Below are positions 1 to 8,891 of a DNA stretch of 23,078 nt, piece after piece (position 1 is the first letter of the stretch; every line of letters starts with the position of its first letter). The stretch is taken from the NCBI GenBank assembly GCA_014904845.1, contig MU119732.1, forward strand, positions 1-23,078, written 5' to 3'. The notes under the pieces were generated by a model, which had not been told where the DNA came from, did no database searches, and was given only the letters and a program-made list of their open reading frames with translations. Made by a program: the position numbers and the translations under genes. The DNA comes from Acephala macrosclerotiorum. Its lineage: Eukaryota > Ascomycota > Leotiomycetes > Helotiales > Mollisiaceae.

Positions 1-1047
1 TTTTATTTTATTTTTTGTAAATCTAGTATTTATTAATATTAATAGAAAAATTATTAGTAATATTATCTATAAAAAATTTAAAAAAATTTATAATAAATTT
101 CGAGTTTTTTTTAAAAATCGATTTTAAGAATTTTTTAATAACGAATTTTTTTTTAATAATATTTAATTTAAAAAAATTAATACAATTTTCAATATAATTT
201 ACTATATAAAATTTTTAAATTATTTTATTATTCGATATAAAATTTTTTAATAATTAAATTATTAAAACTCGTTTAATAATAAATATTTATATATTTATTA
301 ATAAAAACAAATTATAATTTAAATCAAATTAATTTTTCAATATTTTAAAATAAAAAAAATAAAAAAAAATTTTAATAATAAGTTTTTTTTTAAATATAAA
401 ACTAAGAAATTAATAATATTTATAGAAAATAATTAAAAATATTTGATTATTTTTAATAATAAGTTTAAGTTTGAGATTTGTTTTTTTTTTTTTTTTATTA
501 AATTTTAAAGAAAAAAAAAATTATAAAAAAATTTAATATTAATAAAAATATTAAGAAAATTTTTATATTTTTTAAAGAAAAACGACGATAATTTGAAAAA
601 TTTCAAGTTTTAAGTTTTTTGTTTAAAGTAAGTTTTTTTCTTTTTTGTAATTTTTTTTTTTCGAGGCTTAAAACGAGTTCGTTATATAGAAAAACGATTA
701 TAATAAAATTATATATTTTTTAGTATATAATAAATTTTCGTTTATTATAAACTAATTAATAATCTTTTTTATTTTTATTTTGATTGATTGATTAATTAAT
801 TCACGAATTACGAATTATTTCGAATAAATTTAATCTATTGATTAAAACGAATTAATTTACGATTGAATTTTTTTTATTTTATATTTTATTGTTTTTTTAT
901 ATTACTTAAATTTATATTCAAAATTTTATAAAAAAAAAAAAATTTAAAATACGAATTTTTAATAAAAATAATATTATTATTAAAAAAAAAATTTTAAATT
1001 TTTTGATTTTAAATTTTTAGTATTTTAATCAATAAATAAATTTATTT

Positions 1048-1064
1048 AAAAAAAAAAAAAAAAA

Positions 1065-1101
<37 letters not shown>
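1048..1101. repeat. Long poly-A tracts
   Basis: Two A-runs, about 18 and 32 bases long, are separated by TATT. They lie inside the AT-rich island. They could be the tail of a retroelement or plain low-complexity DNA; nothing nearby decides this. Confidence 0.8.
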
Positions 1102-1103
<2 letters not shown>

Positions 1104-2340
1104 AATTATTAACGAAAAAAAAATAGTATTACAACGAACTTTAAAAAAAAGAAAAATAATATAAATTCAAATTTTAAAAATTCAATTTATTTAAAATAAA
1201 TAATTTTTTACGAAAACGATTTAAAGATTCTAATAAAAAATTTTATTAATACGATTTAATACGTTCTTAATATCGTTATAGTAATTTATAAGAATTTTTT
1301 CGCGAATAATATTTAGCGAGTAAAAAGAAATATTATAAAATAGTTTTTTAATTTTAAATAAAAAATATATTTTAATTTCTTTGAATTTATTTAATAAAAT
1401 TTCAATTATTAATTAATTTTTTTAAATAAACGATATTTCATTTAAATATATATTAAAAATCAAAAAAATCTCTTAAAATGTTTTTATTTTTTGTATATTT
1501 ATTAGAAAATGTACTAATAATATCTTTTTTTTATTTATCGATTTTTTAATATTCGATTAATCAATTACGAAAATTTTATACGATCTTTTAAAAACTATTT
1601 ATAGAAAAAATAATTAATTTAATTTTATTGTAGTTTTTTTCGAACTATAAAAAAAAACGATTTAATTTATAATAAAATGCTTTTATATTATTACTATAAT
1701 TTAAAATCAAAAAAAAAAAAATTTATATTCGATTTCTATAGAAATTGTAATTATTTATTTTATTCGAAAATATTTATATAAAGTTTAAAATTATATTATT
1801 GAAATATAGAATTCTAATGAAAATCTCGAGTAAAAAACAAGTTTTCAAACAATTATAATTAATATTAATTGAAAAATTCTTTTAAATCGATTTATTTTCG
1901 TTTTTTTTTATAAATATTACTATAATAAATATTACATTAAATCAAGTAAACTTTTTACTATCGAATTATTTTCTCGAAAAAAATAAACTTTTATTCGTTA
2001 GATTATTTTATAAGTAATTTCTTGTATAATACTAGAAATAAAATATATTAAACGAAATTTGTTATTCGTAGAAAGTTTTATTGTTTATTTTCGACGTTAT
2101 TTTTATTGAATACTTTTTCTATAGTATAAAACTTTTTATATTTATATTTTTTTCTAATATTAATTATTTTAACGAAAAAAAAAAAATTTTTAATCGTTTA
2201 TTTAATTAATTAATATTATTATTAGAATTTACGTTTTTATACTCGATTATTAATAGAATTCACTTTTTAATAAATAAATTCGATTTACGTATAATTAAAA
2301 TAAAAAAACGATATAAATTATTAAAATAAAATTTTCAAAT

Positions 2341-2387
2341 AAAAAAAAATAAAAAAAAATAAAAAAAAATAAAAAAAAATAAAAAAA
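2341..2387. repeat. A9T decamer tandem repeat
   Basis: Four consecutive copies of a ten-base unit (nine A then T), followed by a partial fifth copy ending in AGTA. This is a simple-sequence repeat within the AT-rich island. A similar A8T run occurs in the right-hand island near 22785-22810. Confidence 0.9.
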
Positions 2388-2650
2388 GTAAATTAAAAAA
2401 AAAAAATATTAAATATATTAATTTAAAGTAATAAAAAAAAATTGAAATATAGAAATAAAATAAACAAAAATTTATAAACGTTTTTTAAAGCGTTTATTTA
2501 AAGTATATAATAATACGATCGCGTTATTTTTTTATTAAAAAATACTATAATTATTTTAATTTTTTTTTTATTTCTTTAAAGAATTTTTATATTATTGTAA
2601 TATAAGACTTTTTTGACGTAAGCGTTTATTGAAAAATCTATAAGCGATAT

Positions 2651-2668
2651 ATCACGTGAAAACGTGAT
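2651..2668. repeat. Perfect 7-bp inverted repeat around GAAA
   Basis: ATCACGT and ACGTGAT flank a four-base GAAA centre, and each half contains an ACGT core. It sits at the edge where the AT-rich island begins to give way to normal DNA. It could be a transposon terminus or a bZIP/bHLH-type site; neither is proven. Nothing else is readable between here and the SET pseudogene, although 2820-3044 has ordinary composition. Confidence 0.6.
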
Positions 2669-3044
2669 TTGTTTATACTAGATTTAGTGCATCGCTAAAA
2701 AGTTTATATACTCGATAGTAGTACTTTTTTAGAGATTATCACTGAAACAATTACAAATACTTTTCGAGAACTCCTTTTAATTAATTCTCTTTACATTATC
2801 GATTGAATTACCGTAAGAATTTTTTATTTGCCTCTGCACTCAAAATTCAAGCCCTCTTTCGATTCCATATCAACGCCACCTTGGAGCAATCCTTCTAAGA
2901 CTAGATAAGTTCCTCAACTGAGCTAAGATCTTATAATCTGCTACGATTATTCGGATCGTATTAGGCACTCATTTTTGTACTCCAGTACTGACTCGGTCCC
3001 ATATCAGTACAGCACAACCCAAAGTTGACGAGAAAATCAGCATT

Positions 3045-4142
3045 ATGGAGACTGGTACCCCCGCCGCTAGCTTTGGTTTTCACGCAGAGAGGAACAATAG
3101 GAAGAAGGAATTGCGAAGCAACGAAAGGCAGAGACCAAGGCGAAAGAGGCGGTGGAGAAAGAGCTGTTGGACAAACTCAACAACATCAACCTCAGAGACG
3201 TCGCGATCAATGGTGAGTTCCCAGACCAGGAACCGACTTTCCATGCAGTTGCTAATTTTTGTACTCGTGTAGTCGACTCGAAGAACGAACCCGTCTTTGA
3301 GATAAAGTCCACCACCGATGGCAGGGGACTCGGAATGTTCACCCTACGATATATCAAGAATGGAACCGAGATTCTCAGGGAAGACGCGATTCTGAAAAGT
3401 GCCAGAGATTGGCTGTGCAAGGAGGCACTTTATATAGTTCTACTAGCCCATAAGAAGGAAGCCTTCGACGCGCTCTACGGTCGATGCAATTGCGGCAATA
3501 CCCCTTGCAAGGAAACCCCATTGATGAAAATATTCGAGGTCAACAACTTCGATGCCAACAAGCACAACATGAGCACCGAAATATCTCCGCAAATCTATCT
3601 TATGGCTTCCCGCATGAATCACGATTGCAATCCTAATACTGCTCGGGCTACACTAAGGAGCAGTATATCGTCTTCCGAGCTGTTCGCAATATCCAACCTG
3701 GCTAAGAAATTACCACGGACTATGTAGGAGGACGGGGATCGACGAAATACCGTCAAGAGAAGACCCTGAAAACGTGGGGCTTCACCTGCAAGTGCCTGTC
3801 ATGCACAAGCGATCACACCTTCTCCCTCGAGTTCACCCGAAACATCCTTGCTATCAACAAAGTCACGACTTCTAGCACCAGGTGGTTGGCAAAGCCACTT
3901 CACCAAAACTTGCCAGGGAGCGTGAGGTTGTTGCACAGTTCCATGCCACACTCGTAGAGATAGAGAATTTAGTAACGAAAGGCATGGTCATGACAATACA
4001 ACTTGTGGCTAGACTTCAAAGAAATGGCGAGAAGTCGGAGGTCAAGGGCATTGTTAACACGCAAATGCGCGGCTACATGGAATGGCTTCAAGCCAACAAC
4101 CCATACGGCCTATTACAGGCAAAGGCTGTGGTGTGGATGTAA
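3045..4142 (+). pseudogene. Broken SET-domain methyltransferase-like gene
   Basis: This is a degraded paralog of the intact SET gene at 6637. The longest open part, 3152-3727 (191 codons), carries a GRGLGMF motif, a basic-acidic stretch, a CNCGNTPC cysteine group matching CYCRDDPC in the intact copy, and NHDC, the counterpart of the SET NHSC motif. The frame is then lost near 3700. From 3706 another frame reads EITTDYVGG, the end of the SET core, and then a post-SET CKCLSC cluster. A second shift near 3870 moves the coding sense to the frame 3882-4142. Upstream, 3045-3150 reads a Lys/Arg-rich segment like that of the intact protein in yet another frame. At least two, probably three, frameshifts make this a pseudogene, unless unusual introns bridge them. 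Any residual transcript would give a SET domain cut before its last motif. Confidence 0.8.
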
Positions 4143-4662
4143 AGTGTGTGTTCATGATGTGTTATTCCTGTCTAGCGGTGAGATGAGGATATATATAACA
4201 TTAAACACGTGACCACCCTAATACGGCCTCAGCGATGATGTTTTGTGGAAGTTCATAATTGATATGGAGGATCCCTGTACAAGAAAGCAGAGGACGTCTA
4301 TGATCGATTGATAGTTCTGGCTGATTAAGTTGAATCGAGATTGGCCACCGGGGCCTGGGGCATCGAAAACGGTGTTTAGCCATGGTCCGAAGATAGACAA
4401 TCTAGAACACATGCACGTTGGCTACAGAGCACTTTCCACGATATCTCTTGAAGTCTGGGGGCGAAGGGTTCTGCTGGAAAACACTGGAGTTGTACATGGG
4501 TCAGAAGGCCGATCGAGCATTGAGAGGGCTCCTGATGTATCTAGGATTGCATCCACAAACAATCAAAGATCCGGGGAGTCACGTTCATCGAAGTTGAGGG
4601 CTTCAGCTTTCCTTGCATAACAAACATATTTCCAGGAGTGAACGATGGGGCCTGCGAAAATC
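4143..4662 (+). other. Decayed coding-like DNA after the SET pseudogene
   Basis: No intact gene lies here, but short pieces read like protein. One phase around 4270-4325 gives YKKAEDVYDRL followed by a stop soon after. The frame 4460-4597 (45 codons) gives a helical-looking stretch including LELYMGQKADRAL and GLLMYLGL. These may be the eroded C-terminal part of the SET pseudogene or of another lost gene. The intact SET paralog shows no clear match to them, so origin is uncertain. The start of the interval (4190-4228) resembles a segment at 22353-22397 and is described separately. Confidence 0.35.
4190..4228. repeat. Segment related to 22353-22397 (possible element end)
   Basis: An ATATAACATTAA box, then CACGTGAC, then TAATACGGC lie in the same order as ATATTACATTAA, CACGTGAC and TAAATGCGGC near 22358-22397, with differing spacers. 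Two scattered copies of such a string suggest ends of one transposon family. This rests on eye alignment only. Confidence 0.4.
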
Positions 4663-4790
4663 TCTCATTGTTTACTTGTGGCCGAATAACGTTAGCGCTT
4701 TTTCCGAAGCGAGCCCGATCGAAGCGATCCCTTTTTCTCACGACTTAAACAGCACGATCTGATTTCTGGAAAGCATTAGAATTGCACGTT
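4663..4790 (+). repeat. Copy 1 of upstream repeat module
   Basis: This stretch shares CTCATTGTTTAC, GTTAGCGCTT and CGAAGCGATCCCTTTTT with the region directly upstream of the intact SET gene (6168-6600). The 5-bp inverted repeat GATCG-AAG-CGATC is complete here. It lies between the SET pseudogene and the Tc1 relic, so it may have been the promoter of a lost gene copy in a tandem array. From 4790 to the transposon border at 4911 nothing is recognised. Confidence 0.65.
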
Positions 4791-4910
4791 GTAGGAAATT
4801 CCGAGCACTGAGGGTATGTTCTGGTGTCTCTTTAATTGAATCCAGATTTAAGGCCCCATGAGTCACATGCGTATTGGGTGAGGACCTCGAACTTCCTAGC
4901 ATGCGAGGTA

Positions 4911-4927
4911 CAGGGCCTTTTAACTGT
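4911..4927 (+). repeat. Left terminal inverted repeat of the Tc1-like element
   Basis: CAGGGCCTTTTAACTGT, directly after TA at 4909-4910. It matches the reverse complement of 6095-6111 except at the third and fourteenth positions. Confidence 0.8.
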
Positions 4928-5412
4928 TACGCGAGAGACAAAATTCTAAATAGCATTGCCACCGAGAGCAGCGTAGAAAACCAGCCAATCAGACCACTGG
5001 GATTAACGGCTCACAGAGGCAAAGTCACTCTGCTAAAAGCCGGAATCTTTCTTCCTTGGACAATAAAATCATCAAAATCGATGGATTCTACAGAACCACT
5101 CCATATCCCGACACCATATACTCCTACGCAGGATTCTACGAGGGATCAGAAGCTACAGATCCAAACCTCTACTTCACAGCTAGATGGAGCATTATTAAGC
5201 TTTCACTCCAATTTCCCAGGATCACGAGACGGCAAATTAATTATGCCTTAAAAACACGACCAACGCCTCAAAAAATAGGACATTGCGGCCAGCATGTCCT
5301 TCTCACACCGCACCGCTGGTAGCAGTTTATCAAATTGGTCACTACAAACTCTTACACTCAAGACATTTTTTGGGTAAAGCTCTTTAAACAATTTGGCCAG
5401 TAAGAATAGTGT

Positions 5413-6000
5413 AGAGAGAAAGCAATCCGCCGAGTATTCAAACTTAAAGGCTATATGCGAGGTGTTAGGAGAAGGAAGCTTCCACTCTCAGAGAATATCC
5501 AGAGGCTTAGGCTAGCTTGGAAAAAGAGCATGAGCATTTGGAATTAGCAAAGTGGGATGAGATCATTTGGAGTGACGAGAGGTGGACATCTGCTGGCCCT
5601 TATCGCAGGTAATGGTGCACATGGAGTAAAGGAACTTTAAAGCTATTCAGCTCTGATTGTATAGCTCATAAGTGGCGGAGGAAGATAGGCTGAATGTTTG
5701 GGTTTGCATTTCAGGGAAATACGGGAAAGGAGAAGGCTTGTTCTAGGGTACACAGCCGAGTTTAGCATGGCATTCATGAAGGAGAGAGGCATGGCCCCCA
5801 TTCTCTCTAGATATCTCGCCAATTGAGACTATGTCGGATAGAATGAAGACATTCTCAGTTTGTTGGACCCAGTGGCTCACAGAAACTACTACAAGCTCAG
5901 GGTAGCTGTTCTGGAAGCTTGGAAAGATATCACACGTGCAGAGGTCAGGGACATGATTCATGCTTTGCCTGCCCGCTGTAGGGCTGTGATTCTGGCCAAA
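5413..6000 (+). pseudogene. Tc1-type transposase, C-terminal two thirds, broken
   Basis: Pieces in shifting frames match the order of a DDE/DD34E Tc1 transposase. From 5413 a basic helical segment including REKAIRRVFKLKGY resembles the end of the DNA-binding part. It is followed by a Lys-Pro-Leu-Ser-like stretch and RLRLAW. After a frameshift near 5525 comes KWDEIIWSDERW, where WSDE (5568-5579) is the site of the second catalytic Asp. After an in-frame stop, a W-to-stop change at 5691 interrupts the MFGFAF block, counterpart of the usual M-V-W-G motif. The end, 5941-6000, reads ALPARCRAVILAK, which matches the conserved tail of fungal Tc1-type transposases. The DD34E catalytic Glu region around 5850 is not readable. 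Frameshifts and stops make it non-functional. Confidence 0.85.
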
Positions 6001-6094
6001 TTATTTTACACAGAGCTCTAATAGCTTCATTTATCATGGTGCTCTGTGGAGTGACTTTTACAGCAGGGTAACAGTGACAAAATACAGGGTGTTG

Positions 6095-6111
6095 ACACTT
6101 AAAAGGCCTTG
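6095..6111 (-). repeat. Right terminal inverted repeat of the Tc1-like element
   Basis: Read on the minus strand it is CAAGGCCTTTTAAGTGT, agreeing with the left end at 15 of 17 positions. It lies about 95 bases after the end of the transposase homology, as expected. Confidence 0.8.
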
Positions 6112-6167
6112 CACTTTGTACTCAATTAGAAACTTCAAAAAGTGAATATACCGACACGAAAGTTCCT

Positions 6168-6371
6168 CATTGTTTACCTTTTGCCCAAGAGCGTTAGCGC
6201 TTGTCTGAAGCGAAGGGGAACCGACGAGGACTAGCGTGGTCGAAGCGATCCCTTTTTTTCACTACTTCAAACACCACGATCGCATTCTCCCACAACAAAG
6301 CACACGATTGTTGGGCAAGCAGCAATCAATCTTACAGGTAGGGTTCAATCCTTCTACATCAATTTCGTCTC
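6168..6371 (+). repeat. Copy 2 of upstream repeat module
   Basis: This copy begins with CTCATTGTTTAC and GCGTTAGCGCTT, as in copy 1. It then continues through CGAAGCGATCCC at 6241, CACAACAAAGCA, and an ACATCAATTTCGTC end that recurs 195 bases later. It lies just outside the Tc1 relic and, with copy 3, forms a tandem duplication in front of the SET gene. It probably carries promoter or 5' leader sequence. Confidence 0.75.
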
Positions 6372-6375
6372 ACGA

Positions 6376-6600
6376 ATCTGACTCGATCAGTGCCTTGTCC
6401 GAAACGAGGGGTAATCGACGAGGATAACCTGCGATCGAAGCGATCCCTTTTTTCCACCTCTTTAAACTACTATCATCCTAGCACAACAAAGCATACGGTC
6501 ATCAAGCAAGCAAGCAAGCACCCTTGCAGGTAAAGTACAATTCTTCCAGATCAATTTCGTCGCGTGCTGTCGCGCGAATCTCTTTAGATTAACGTTTGGC
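6376..6600 (+). repeat. Copy 3 of upstream repeat module, SET-gene proximal
   Basis: This copy repeats copy 2 with an offset near 195 bases. It shares TCGACGAGGA, GATCGAAGCGATCCC (from 6433), CACAACAAAGCA and AGATCAATTTCGTC. It contains a small AAGC tetramer run near 6504. It ends about 40 bases before the start codon of the SET gene at 6637, so it probably includes the 5' leader and core promoter. A TATA-like box is not obvious. Confidence 0.75.
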
Positions 6601-6636
6601 CTTGGAACTGGACCGCTGACTCGATCTTCTGCAGAG

Positions 6637-8891
6637 ATGGCTAATCTAGAAGAGCTTCGAGTAATCGGCGACTCTTCCACCGGTATGGCTACACTTGACC
6701 CTCAAACATACGAGAGTTCCTCCTCAGCTATGGCTGCTATTGAAGAGCCTCAAGCCACCGATACTGGCAACTCTTCCACAGATATTGCTGCCCTTCAAGA
6801 CTCCCAAACTGCCGGCAATTCTGAGGCTGTCCTCGACAATTCCCGTGCCGCTGGCAACCACACCGATAAGAACAAGCGCAAAAAGCAAGCTGCCAAGCAG
6901 AGAAAGGCACCCGAAATTGCGAAGGCGCAGGAGGAGGAGAATCTCTTAAACCAGATGATCGCTGAGAATCGGGCAAAGGAACTGGAGAAAAAGGCCGAGC
7001 TTGGTGAGTTGGATAGTCAAACAACTTCTACGATAACCTCCTTGAGCGCTTTCTAATCTTTCTCTCAATTCTAGTTCCTCGATGGGAGATCAAGCACGCT
7101 CCAGGAAAGGGCAAGGGCATGTTCGCCACCAGAGACATCCCTAAGGGTACCGAGATCTTTCGTGAAGCACCAATGATCATCGGTGGCGCTGCGTCGCTTA
7201 GCAGAGAGGCTATCTTGTTGCTGCTTCATAAGAAGAAGAAAAAGGCGTACATGGCTCTGGAAGGTCGCTGCTACTGTCGAGATGACCCGTGTCGCGAGAC
7301 CGAAGTTCAGCAAATCTGGGAGAACAACAGCTTCGCAGTCAAGGTTAATATGAAAGATGGACAAACTGTTCTCTATGAGAACGCCTCCCGTATCAACCAT
7401 TCCTGCGTCGCAAACGCGATCCGAACCCTCACGCAGGAGTGGCATGTCATCTTCTGGGCTAGCAAGGACATCAAGAATGGAGAAGAGATTACCAGAAACT
7501 ATGGAGGTGCACAAGGCCCTGCGGAACATCGACAAGAGAAATTAAAGGAGGATTTCAGCTTCGTATGCGTCTGCGAAGCTTGTATCGCCAACGATACTCT
7601 ACCATGTAACCGTGCCGAGGAGGATATTGAAGTTGTGAAGATGATTGAGGAGAAATTGAAGAACGGCACTCCTGTTACGGAAATCGTCAAGCAACGCACC
7701 CCGGAGCAAGTCGAGGCAGAGAAGACTGTCAAGCAATGGCTCCTCAAGATTCGCCTGGCGTGCAATGAATTGGCTAAGCAAGTCACTCAAAGCACCATCG
7801 AGGCATGCAATCAACCTGGCAGAGATCACAAGGAAGCAGTACAACATGCCCTGCAGAACTCGAGGGAGCTTTGGGACAAGAAGATTCGAGACCATAGCAA
7901 GATTAAACATGGTGACAAGTGTGTGAAGCTTGAGGCAGATGTGCTAAGTAAGTACATGATGCAATTCGAGTATGCATTCGCCGAAGCCATGGGCAAATTG
8001 ACGAAGGCGGAGGAGCCGCTGTATATGTTGGCTTACTTCTGGCGTGTGGTGGATGGTAGTCTTAAGTACGAGTTCTCAGGTCAAAAGCCTCCTAACGATG
8101 GTCGCTTGTGGCTTCATAGGCCCGACGCTAAGCTAGTTATCAAGGGGATGGAAGAGAAGTCGGCAGCACTAAAGCGTGAGGCTTCAAGAAATACACCTTC
8201 CTCGGCCAATGATGATCATCTGGCTGACATTCCGCTGGCTTTTCCCGCTTCGAAGGATGAGGCCACTCTCAAGGGTTTCACCGCTTCTAATACGGCTGAA
8301 CCTAAGGGTGAGACTACTCTCAAGGTTTCGGCTCCTCCAGATATGGCTACTCCCACGGCTAAGGTTGTTTCTAAGGACTCCACTAATCAAGACAACTTGG
8401 CTGCTCCTAAGGATTCGACCGATCCGAATGTGGCTGCTCCCCACGATTTGGCTGCTCCCCAGGACTTGGCTAATCAAGACAATTTGGCTTCTCCCAAGGA
8501 TGCAACCGCTCCGAATGAAGCTGTGCCCCAAGACTCGGCTAGTCAAGGCAATTTTGCTGCACCCAAGGATGGGGTTGTCAAGGATTTGGCTGTCTCAAAG
8601 GATGAAGTTGCTCCCGAGGGTTGGACTGTTCCGAACATGGCCGCTCCCAAGTTTGAGGGTACTCCTAAGGATGAGGCTGTTTTCAAGGATTTGGCCGCTT
8701 CAAAGGATGGAGTTGCTCCCAAGGGTTCGACTGCTCCGAATATGGCTACTCCCAAGGGTTTGGCTGCTCCGAATGTGGCTGCTGCTAAGGGTGAAGCCGC
8801 TTTCAAGGTGTTGGCTACTCCAGCTATGGCCGCTCCCAAAGACTCGGTAGCTCTGCAAGACTTGGCTGATCTATTTGGTTTGGCTTCTTAA
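6637..8891 (+). CDS. SET-domain protein with Ala/Pro/Lys/Asp repeat tail
   Basis: CDS join(6637..7003,7075..8891), 727 residues. The single 71-nt intron has GTGAGT, a CTAAT branch site and CTAG, and restores the frame exactly. Residues 1-77 are Ser/Ala/Thr-rich. Residues 78-90 are a Lys/Arg cluster that could be a nuclear signal, running into a charged, probably coiled-coil segment to about 122. The SET domain spans about 127-270: GKGKGMF (133-139), NHSC (230-233, S-adenosylmethionine/active-site pocket), and GEEITRNY with the catalytic-position Tyr265. A CVCEAC post-SET cluster follows at 287-292. A CYCRDDPC group sits inside the SET region where fungal TPR/SET proteins usually lack it. From about 490 to the end the protein is degenerate repeats with A-P-K-D or A-P-N blocks. 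The family methylates lysines of histones or other proteins; the substrate here is unknown. The stop may be early (see findings). Confidence 0.85.
8210..8880 (+). repeat. Degenerate coding repeat in the SET protein tail
   Basis: About 220 codons are built from variable units such as LAAPKD, TAPNMA and LAVSKDE, with runs of GCT-GCT-CCC-AAG type codons. The repetitive composition also keeps a second plus frame (8176-8850) and a minus frame (8543-8839) open; these are by-products. Such Ala/Pro/Lys tails are usually disordered. Unit number is likely to vary between strains, by inference from the repeat nature. Confidence 0.8.

Larger units (their letters stand above)
1..2800. repeat. AT-rich, RIP-like island without genes
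   Basis: This block is almost entirely A and T and has no open frame of gene size on either strand. Cytosines that survive lie mostly before G: in 661-840, 8 of 13 cytosines are in CpG and only 1 is in CpA. Loss of CpA in favour of TpA is the known mark of repeat-induced point mutation in Pezizomycotina, which acts on duplicated DNA. The block is therefore inferred to be a heavily mutated transposon or repeat. No element family can be read from it. The composition changes fairly sharply to gene-like DNA between about 2640 and 2850. Confidence 0.85.
4911..6111 (+). mobile_element. Dead Tc1/mariner-like DNA transposon
   Basis: The element is about 1.2 kb long, the usual size for this superfamily. 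Its left end, CAGGGCCTTTTAACTGT (4911-4927), is the inverted counterpart of the right end (6095-6111) at 15 of 17 positions. The left border follows a TA dinucleotide, the standard Tc1/mariner target; the matching position on the right reads CA, so one copy of the target duplication appears mutated. Inside is a broken transposase (5413-6000) on the plus strand. The first half of the element, about 4930-5410, should hold the DNA-binding domain, but only weak traces such as AHRGKVTLLKAG can be seen. It lies among the repeated upstream modules of the SET genes. It cannot encode an active transposase. Confidence 0.85.

Noticed and set aside
2341..2387. Regular A9T units considered as a CRISPR-like array
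   Set aside because: There are no spacers; it is a simple tandem repeat in eukaryotic DNA.
3067..3420. 117-codon minus-strand open frame
   Set aside because: Antisense to the SET pseudogene, whose plus-strand motifs are clear.
4874..5322. Overlapping 125- and 88-codon open frames
   Set aside because: They span the left terminus and N-terminal region of the Tc1 relic and do not carry a coherent protein; treated as transposon debris.
8543..8839. 98-codon minus-strand open frame of Ala/Gly/Ser type
   Set aside because: Antisense image of the same coding repeat.
8176..8850. 224-codon plus-strand open frame rich in Leu/Arg
   Set aside because: It lies entirely inside the SET gene in another phase and owes its length to the repeated GCT/CCC/AAG codons; it has no domain features.
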